From Bog-473 sp963764305 (GTDB taxonomy: Bacteria; Actinomycetota; Acidimicrobiia; Acidimicrobiales; RAAP-2), in contig CAVXSD010000009.1 in the NCBI GenBank assembly GCA_963764305.1, forward strand, positions 377,142-441,141: DNA of 64,000 nt, in the 5' to 3' direction. Position 1 is the stretch's first letter. The number at the start of each line of letters is the position of its first letter. Below, one piece after another: positions 59,308 through 64,000 of the stretch. The position numbers and the translations under genes were made by a program. The notes below the pieces were generated by a model that was not told where the DNA came from, did no database searches, and worked only from the letters and a program-made list of their open reading frames with translations.

Positions 59308-59988
59308 GTGGATGATGCGGAGACGCCGAACAATTCTGAACCTCTCTCAACGCAACATCTCGATGTTTACGCGACCAAGAATGGACCGTGGAATCCCGAG
59401 CATGGAGACATCGAGATCCCCGTTGGCTGGGACTTCTTGCCCGCTGGTGATGCCTTCTTGACCCGGACCGTCAAGGCTGCGGGTACCTACTGGCTTTCGT
59501 GGCAACCGCGAAGCCGGCAACGCCAGCATCGTCGTCTTCTCGGACTTTGGGCGCCGAGCCAGGCCATTGCTGCAGCTCTGATGCGCGCCGAAGAAACGGC
59601 CGAACGCCGTGCGGCCAAGCGTGCCCTCGGAGCTCAGTCCCGCCGGCTTCAGGAAGATCGCTATCGAGACGAGTTGGAAGTCGCCATCGTGCGCTTCCTC
59701 GCCTTTGCCCCGCCCCACCGAGAACTCGAACAGCGGATTGGCAAAGAGACCGCAGACCATGCAGCCGTCGTGGGCAGCGGCCGAGTCGGTCGGACCCGCA
59801 ACCTCACCCTCGACGATCGAGCTGCTCTCAGCGCCCGGGCCTATATCAGGCACCGCTTCACGAGCTACCACGACGATCTCGATTCGCTGTCGCCGGAGCA
59901 GTGGGACGAGGAGTACTTGTACCGAGAGATCAAAGGGGCGGCGAACGAAGCGGTCGACCGCTTCCTCTTGGAGCATCGCCGCAGCTGA
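59308..59988 (+). CDS. DUF2293 family protein
   Basis: 226 residues from a GTG at 59308; the true start may be further in, and the frame upstream to 59077 overlaps the RibD_C gene. Family core: DIEIPVGWDFLPAGDAFLTR, TVKAAGTYWLSWQPRSRQRQ, HRRLLGLWAPSQAIAAALMR, then a long charged helix, ELEVAIVRFLAFAPPHRELE and LSARAYIRHRFTSYHDDLDS. DUF2293 proteins are conserved in actinobacteria and uncharacterised. An intrinsic terminator follows at 60045. Confidence 0.82.
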   Translation: MDDAETPNNSEPLSTQHLDVYATKNGPWNPEHGDIEIPVGWDFLPAGDAFLTRTVKAAGTYWLSWQPRSRQRQHRRLLGLWAPSQAIAAALMRAEETAERRAAKRALGAQSRRLQEDRYRDELEVAIVRFLAFAPPHRELEQRIGKETADHAAVVGSGRVGRTRNLTLDDRAALSARAYIRHRFTSYHDDLDSLSPEQWDEEYLYREIKGAANEAVDRFLLEHRRS

Positions 59989-60044
59989 GACTCCCTGTCC
60001 CTTCCTGGCGCATTGGCTGCCTACGCCCTTCGGTCACGACGAAC

Positions 60045-60066
60045 GAAGGGGCCCGAAGGCCCCTTC
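60045..60066 (+). terminator. Intrinsic terminator after the DUF2293 gene
   Basis: GAAGGGGCC-CGAA-GGCCCCTTC: a perfect 9-bp stem with a four-base loop. An overlapping alternative stem CCCTTCG/CGAAGGG (60027-60033, 60044-60050) could compete with it. Confidence 0.75.
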
Positions 60067-60270
60067 TCACGATGACTGCCACTCCGGACGATGTGACCCG
60101 CTTTCTGGGAAAAATTCCGTTTCCCGTAGCCGCCGATCGGGCGATTACGGGTGTATCTATAGTGGCTCCTTTGGTCTCGTCCTCCTTGGTATGACACCTG
60201 TAAGGGAGCTGTTGGTGCAGGAAGCGCTGCCGCCGCATTCTCGCAATTCCGTCCCCGTCGCGACGAGTCG

Positions 60271-60909
60271 ATGAGCGCACTGGCCAAGGGGCACCTGGCG
60301 AGCGAAGGAGCCTGCTTGGAGAACGGGTCGAAGCAGGGCGGCACGCCGGACGGAGTTCCCAGCAAAGGACCCACAAGATCCCGCCACCGTTGGCGACGGC
60401 GACTGCTCTGGATCCTCGGTACAGTCGTCGTGGTATTTGTGGCGGCGACGCTGGCGCTCTTCATCTACCCCCCAACAGACCAACCAAGACATGTCGACGG
60501 CATCGTGAGCTTCAATGGCCATGGTGAACAAGCCCGGGAGGCTCTGGCGGTGTCTCTCACCGAGAAGGGGTATGCCCCGGTGCTTCTCTTTTCTCAGGGT
60601 GCAAGTACCAACAACACCGCGTGTCCCAAGGTGCCTCGGGTTTCGGTCGTGTGCTTCGTCGACGTCACGAACAACACGAGAGGCGAAGCCCGATGGGCGG
60701 GGCAATACGCCGAACGTCACCACTGGCACAGTCTCTTGATCGTGCCGAGTCGAACCCAGGCCACCCGCGCCCGCTTGCTCATGGAACGGTGTTTCTCGGG
60801 GCAGGTGGTCGTCGTTCCCGCGGCGGAGCCACTCTGGGACACCCCCGAGGATATTTTCCATGAGTGGGGTGGTGTTCTCGCGGCGCTCTCGATCTATCGA
60901 GGCTGTTGA
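60271..60909 (+). CDS. YdcF-like (DUF218) membrane-anchored protein
   Basis: 212 residues from the ATG at 60271. After a basic stretch (PTRSRHRWRRRL) one membrane helix, LWILGTVVVVFVAATLALFI, is followed by the DUF218 domain: VDGIVSFNGHGEQAREALAV, LTEKGYAPVLLFSQGASTNN, RGEARWAGQYAERHHWHSLL and IVPSRTQATRARLLMERCFS. The expected E/T-x-N motif is replaced by TNNTRGEARWAGQ. It lies outside the membrane and probably binds a nucleotide- or lipid-linked sugar. Confidence 0.8.
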   Translation: MSALAKGHLASEGACLENGSKQGGTPDGVPSKGPTRSRHRWRRRLLWILGTVVVVFVAATLALFIYPPTDQPRHVDGIVSFNGHGEQAREALAVSLTEKGYAPVLLFSQGASTNNTACPKVPRVSVVCFVDVTNNTRGEARWAGQYAERHHWHSLLIVPSRTQATRARLLMERCFSGQVVVVPAAEPLWDTPEDIFHEWGGVLAALSIYRGC

Positions 60910-61373
60910 CATGAGAGGATTCGGAGGCGTCGCTCGATCAGCACGCTGAGGACCAGTTCTGGATCAACGCGCTTTCTGAAGGCCCGACGCCGAACTTCCG
61001 ATCCCAACCATCGATTGGTGCCATAGCACGTTGGGCCTCATTGGCCTGCGGTTGTTCTCGCCACCGTTCTGGGTCACCGTGGCGGTACAGACAGTTACGG
61101 CCTCCCTGTGGGAACTCGTCCAAGCCATGAATCTTCTTGCGCCTGCTGAAGCCTGTCGTGACTTCACGCATCCCGATCTGGCGGCGTGGCGAACAGTGCG
61201 GGAGGAAGCTAGGGGTCCAACGATCCCAGGGTCTTCGCTGCCTTTTGATGCCGATCCCCAGTCGGCGACTACTGGCCACGACGTCCCGGCGATCCGGGTG
61301 GCTGGCCGCACGGGTTGAGCAAAGTGCCCCCGTCGCGTCGGCCGGAAGTGTACTTGATGGACCGTCCGACCCT
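60910..61373. other. Likely intergenic (overlapped by the HAD run-on frame)
   Basis: If the HAD gene really ends at 61374, this stretch contains no recognised gene. Frames on both strands are low-complexity or Arg-rich. Confidence 0.4.
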
Positions 61374-62019
61374 TCAAATGGCTAGTACCCCCCGGCAGGT
61401 CCCGCATGTCCTCAAATATGACTGCGTTGTCAATCGACAACTGTGCTGCGCCAGTCACGCCGCCGGCGAATGCAAAAACAGCCATACCTGCTGCCAAACC
61501 AGCAGTAACGCCCGAGACGCTGTCCTCGATTACTGCGCAATGGTGTGGCGTTGTCCCCATCTTCTCCGCAGCATGCAAAAAGATGTCCGGAGCCGGCTTT
61601 CCCTGGGAAACGTCGTCGACGCTGAAGATTCGCCCTTCAAACCGGTCGAAGAGTCCGGTCAGTCCCAAGGTGAAACGCATCCTTTCGTGACTTCCACTTG
61701 ATGCCACGCAGCTGGGTATCGGAATCTGGTCGAGCGCCTCAATGACACCGGGCATGGGTGCAAGCTCACGCTCGAAGACCTGTTGATACTGGCGCTCGAA
61801 CTCGGCATCCCAATCGATGCTCCGACCCAGTTGATGCTCGATCTCCTCGCGCATGTAGGCGGCCGATCTCCCGACAAATCGCTCAACGATGTCGGCTTCG
61901 GTGAGTGGCCACCCTAGGCCTCTCAGGATTTCGGCCTCGGTCCGCACGGCGAGGCGCTCGCTATCAACAAGGACGCCGTCGCAGTCGAAGATCACGAGGT
62001 CGAAGCGGTTCGAGGACAT
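60964..62019 (-). CDS. HAD-family hydrolase (beta-phosphoglucomutase-like) with run-on C-terminus
   Basis: From the ATG at 62019: DLVIFDCDGVLVDSERLAVR with the catalytic Asp pair, APMPGVIEALDQIPIPSCVA and SSGSHERMRFTLGLTGLFDR with motif II Ser, FSVDDVSQGKPAPDIFLHAA with the Lys, and HHCAVIEDSVSGVTAGLAAG with the final acids. This is a subfamily I phosphatase or phosphomutase of about 220 residues. After EDMRDLPG the frame runs on for ~130 low-complexity residues. Removing one base from the C6 run at 61388-61393 gives DLPGVLAI and a stop at 61374, the expected length. So the extension is almost certainly a homopolymer indel, not a domain. Confidence 0.8.
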   Translation of the reverse strand: MSSNRFDLVIFDCDGVLVDSERLAVRTEAEILRGLGWPLTEADIVERFVGRSAAYMREEIEHQLGRSIDWDAEFERQYQQVFERELAPMPGVIEALDQIPIPSCVASSGSHERMRFTLGLTGLFDRFEGRIFSVDDVSQGKPAPDIFLHAAEKMGTTPHHCAVIEDSVSGVTAGLAAGMAVFAFAGGVTGAAQLSIDNAVIFEDMRDLPGGTSHLKGRTVHQVHFRPTRRGHFAQPVRPATRIAGTSWPVVADWGSASKGSEDPGIVGPLASSRTVRHAARSGCVKSRQASAGARRFMAWTSSHREAVTVCTATVTQNGGENNRRPMRPNVLWHQSMVGIGSSASGLQKAR

Positions 62020-62039
62020 AAGAGGATCAAAGATTCGAT

Positions 62040-62863
62040 CTACGAGCCCATGGACGGCATTCGGCCCATTTGGTGATCTTGCGGGATTGTGAGCAGCGGG
62101 ATCACGTCAGGTGCCGCAAGAACTAGCACGCCGAGGCTCAGCAGAATCAGCCCCGTTCCGTAGGTTGCAATCCGGCGCGATGGGATCGTCTTCTCGATGG
62201 CTATTAGGCCGGCCACGAAGATCATCCAGGCGACGCTCATAACGCCCAGGGCGAAAAGGGATGCCATGAGTGCCCAGCAGCAGCCGACGCACCAGGCGCC
62301 GTTCTTGGCTCCCATGTGAAAGGCGCCCGAATGCCCGTCGCGCCAAGAGCCGAGGAGAAGTCCGAGCGGGCTGCGACATTTTCCGAGGCACGCGTCCTTC
62401 AGCGGTGTCAGTTGGTACACCGCAGCAAGGATCAGGATGATCCCCGCGACCGGCCGACCTGCGTGGTTCCATGCCAGCGCATTGTCTGACAGCCGGCCAA
62501 CTCCAGTCACCAGGGCGAAAGCCACTGCCCCGGCGACGGCCCACGTGACCAATATCCGCTGGTGAAGACGATGGGCAACAGTAGCGACCGCTTCCGGGTC
62601 GTACGCGAATACAAGGCGACCGTGGGCACGACGGATGGGAACATCATCGCTGCCATCATCACAACCCAGACACCCAGGAACCAGCTGACCGCTCCTAGAC
62701 CGGTCCAGGGTCCATCGTCCATCCCCCGCATCTGACCGGCTGTCCACCACCAGCCGATACCGGCAAGCGCAAAGAGCAAAGTCACCACAGCCAACCGCGT
62801 CCGCATCGCGGCGAAGGCCGGCGCGAGGCCCTCGTCTCTCGACAGGCGCTCGTCAGCCAACAT
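62040..62863 (-). CDS. DUF2182 membrane protein (frameshift near 62560)
   Basis: The ATG at 62863 gives MLADERLSRDEGLAPAFAAM, then helices RLAVVTLLFALAGIGWWWTA and LGVWVVMMAAMMFPSVVPTV, and TRKRSLLLPIVFTSGY. After one shifted base the other frame gives TWAVAGAVAFALVTGVGRLS, VAGIILILAAVYQLTPLKDA, CLGKCRSPLGLLLGSWRDGH, MGAKNGAWCVGCCWALMASL and MSVAWMIFVAGLIAIEKTIP. The WVVMMAAMMxPS, QLTPLKxxCLxxCRSP and HxGxxxGAWCVGCCWALM motifs identify DUF2182, predicted metal-binding polytopic membrane proteins. It is paired with the DUF1326 gene, as in other genomes. Confidence 0.82.
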
Positions 62864-62873
62864 GACTACCCGG

Positions 62874-63476
62874 TCAGGCCGCCCATGAGAACTCCGAGGT
62901 CGAAAGACCGGTCTTGCCCTCGTATTGGATACCAAAGGCGTTGATCCGGGACCGTTTCGCCTCGGCCATCGTCAAGTTCGACCCGACCGGGTGAAACATG
63001 CCAGAGAAGCGAACCGGTTCGCCTGTCTCGATACCGAAAGGCACGATGTCCTCGATCTCAAAGTCGATCGCATCCCCTACGCGGACACTGTGCAGCAAAC
63101 CGTCATCGACGATCTCGATCGCCGCTCGCTCGACGCCGAGCATCTCGCCGACAAGCGGTGCGAGCGCCGCCATCGGGCCGCCAGTTGGCCACTGAAGACC
63201 TGAACCAATGCCTCGAACTGCTGATCGGTCGCCTCGTTGTCAACGAACACACCGAGACGCCAGTTTCCCTCGGTCATGACCTTCGGCGTGTCCGCAATCA
63301 TCGCCACTTTGCGACCGCCGATCTGGGTGTCCTCTACCTCGCCCTCCCGGATGTTGAACACCAGGCACACCCGGCAAAAGTCGTACGTCGCACCATGGTC
63401 GAACGACAGGTTGCACGGGCACATCAGCTCGCACGAACAGGTCTCGACATAGCTTCCCCTTGAGGTTCCACGACAT
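62874..63476 (-). CDS. DUF1326 family protein (two frameshifts)
   Basis: The ATG at 63476 follows GGAGGGGAGG. It reads MSWNLKG, then after one extra base SYVETCSCELMCPCNLSFDH, YDFCRVCLVFNIREGEVEDT, RKVAMIADTPKVMTEGNWRL and EALVQVFSGQLAAR. After a second break near 63180 it continues MAALAPLVGEMLGVERAAIE, DAIDFEIEDIVPFGIETGEP and TMAEAKRSRINAFGIQYEGK. The MSWxLxGxYxETCxCxxxCPC opening and the closing motif are those of DUF1326. The Cys cluster suggests metal binding. The gene is 10 bases from the DUF2182 gene. Both genes carry single-base breaks. Confidence 0.82.
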
Positions 63477-63790
63477 AGCTGACCTCCCCTCCTCAAGGAT
63501 TGAGAATTTCCTATCGCAGAAGGTGAGATCGGTCAACCGCCATTGCTGAAAAACGGGGCCGAAGATCCTTACGCCCAGCTCTCAGGAGTGCTGGGAGCAC
63601 TCGTGAGGTCGATCGTCGCATTTGTGGCGCCACAGTTGTGCCTCCTTGTACGGGGGCAGACGACGATCTTGGGCCCTCACTGGAGTGTCGGCTGGAAAGG
63701 GTGATCGAGAAAGACCATTCGAGTCTTGTGGCCCTTGTCGTTCATTCCCCGACTATCCCTCTGACACCGGCGATCGTCGCAATCCGTCCT
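63477..63790. other. Intergenic, no gene seen
   Basis: 314 bases between the DUF1326 start and the degenerate tRNA copy. No coding frame stands out. Confidence 0.5.
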
Positions 63791-63880
63791 GATTCGCGGA
63801 CCATTCTTTTGGGTTCGGTCCCATCCGGCTCTGTCAGCCTTCCAAGCCGATGATGCCCGTCCGATCCCGGTGGGCCGCTC
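63791..63880 (+). pseudogene. Degenerate tRNA-Gly(TCC) copy, right boundary of the accessory region
   Basis: The 3' half (63834-63880) matches the tRNA-Gly at 35787 in 42 of 47 positions, including the anticodon loop CTTCCAA, but with changes in the anticodon, T and acceptor stems. The 9-mer gattcgcgg, which covers the tRNA 5' end, also recurs at 63791. The D-arm region is replaced by unrelated, longer sequence, so it cannot fold into a working tRNA. Confidence 0.7.
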
Positions 63881-64000
63881 CCCGCCTCACCGGGCTCCGG
63901 CCGTCCTTGACGTCTGCCCGCCGCTCGTCCCGGGTGACCCCTACGGCACGTACGGCACCATTGTTCTAACTGCGTTTGCCAGAGCGTTCGACTCTCTCTA
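63881..64000. other. Right edge, no gene assigned
   Basis: 120 bases after the degenerate tRNA copy, GC-rich, with no recognisable gene before the window ends. Confidence 0.5.

Noticed and set aside
60964..61373. A novel C-terminal domain on the HAD hydrolase
   Set aside because: It appears only because of one extra base in a C6 run; the sequence is low-complexity.

Overview
The window looks like chromosomal DNA of a high-GC Actinomycetota, most likely an uncultured soil Acidimicrobiia-type lineage. The evidence is the GC-rich codon use, an Lsr2 nucleoid protein, F420-type LLM oxidoreductases beside cytochromes P450, DinB/mycothiol-type enzymes, a Fur regulator and KatG. The taxon is inferred from gene content only.

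Layout. 1-3.6 kb: a methyltransferase cut by the window edge, a decayed stretch with an Ig-like domain fragment and a small basic protein, then a complete ISNCY-type transposase. 3.7-8.1 kb: a minus-strand set (methyltransferase, SDR, dihydrodipicolinate-reductase-like protein, P450), all carrying single-base frame breaks. 8.2-13.1 kb: small-molecule catabolism (ABM-like protein, DUF488, PhyH dioxygenase, zinc alcohol dehydrogenase, TauD dioxygenase, amidohydrolase). 13.4-17.4 kb: a membrane-anchored HtrA protease, Lsr2 and small proteins. 17.5-20.4 kb: a P450-TetR-LLM operon behind a clear promoter with a perfect 23-bp palindromic operator. 20.6-24.8 kb: a NarL-type two-component system, an ABC1 kinase and a convergent Smr gene, separated by an unusual repeat and hairpin structure. 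24.9-29.8 kb: acetyltransferases, a DNA methyltransferase with an extra C-terminal domain and uncharacterised neighbours. 29.8-35.7 kb: enoyl-CoA hydratases, a second LLM enzyme, aldo/keto reductase, VOC protein, a 9-residue-repeat protein next to an RDD membrane protein, and a truncated haemoglobin.

A tRNA-Gly(UCC) gene at 35.79 kb starts an accessory stretch that runs to a degenerate copy of the same tRNA at 63.83-63.88 kb. The DNA between them is visibly richer in A+T. It holds a broken tyrosine recombinase, a decayed IS1380 transposase, the 3' end of a group II intron, gene fragments (methyltransferase, sulfatase, SMI1/KNR4-like), and many small single-domain enzymes: three RibD_C reductases, two DinB, SnoaL and GNAT proteins. 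It also holds a hydrolase-adenylate cyclase fusion, KatG with a nearby Fur, an ABC exporter, and a DUF1326-DUF2182 pair. I read it as an old, eroded integrative island.

Two patterns run through the whole window. First, about fifteen otherwise well-conserved genes are broken by single-base indels, so either the assembly carries uncorrected errors or many genes have decayed; the coordinates of those genes are reconstructions. Second, perfect tandem micro-duplications of 9-18 bp recur, several of them exactly at stop codons.
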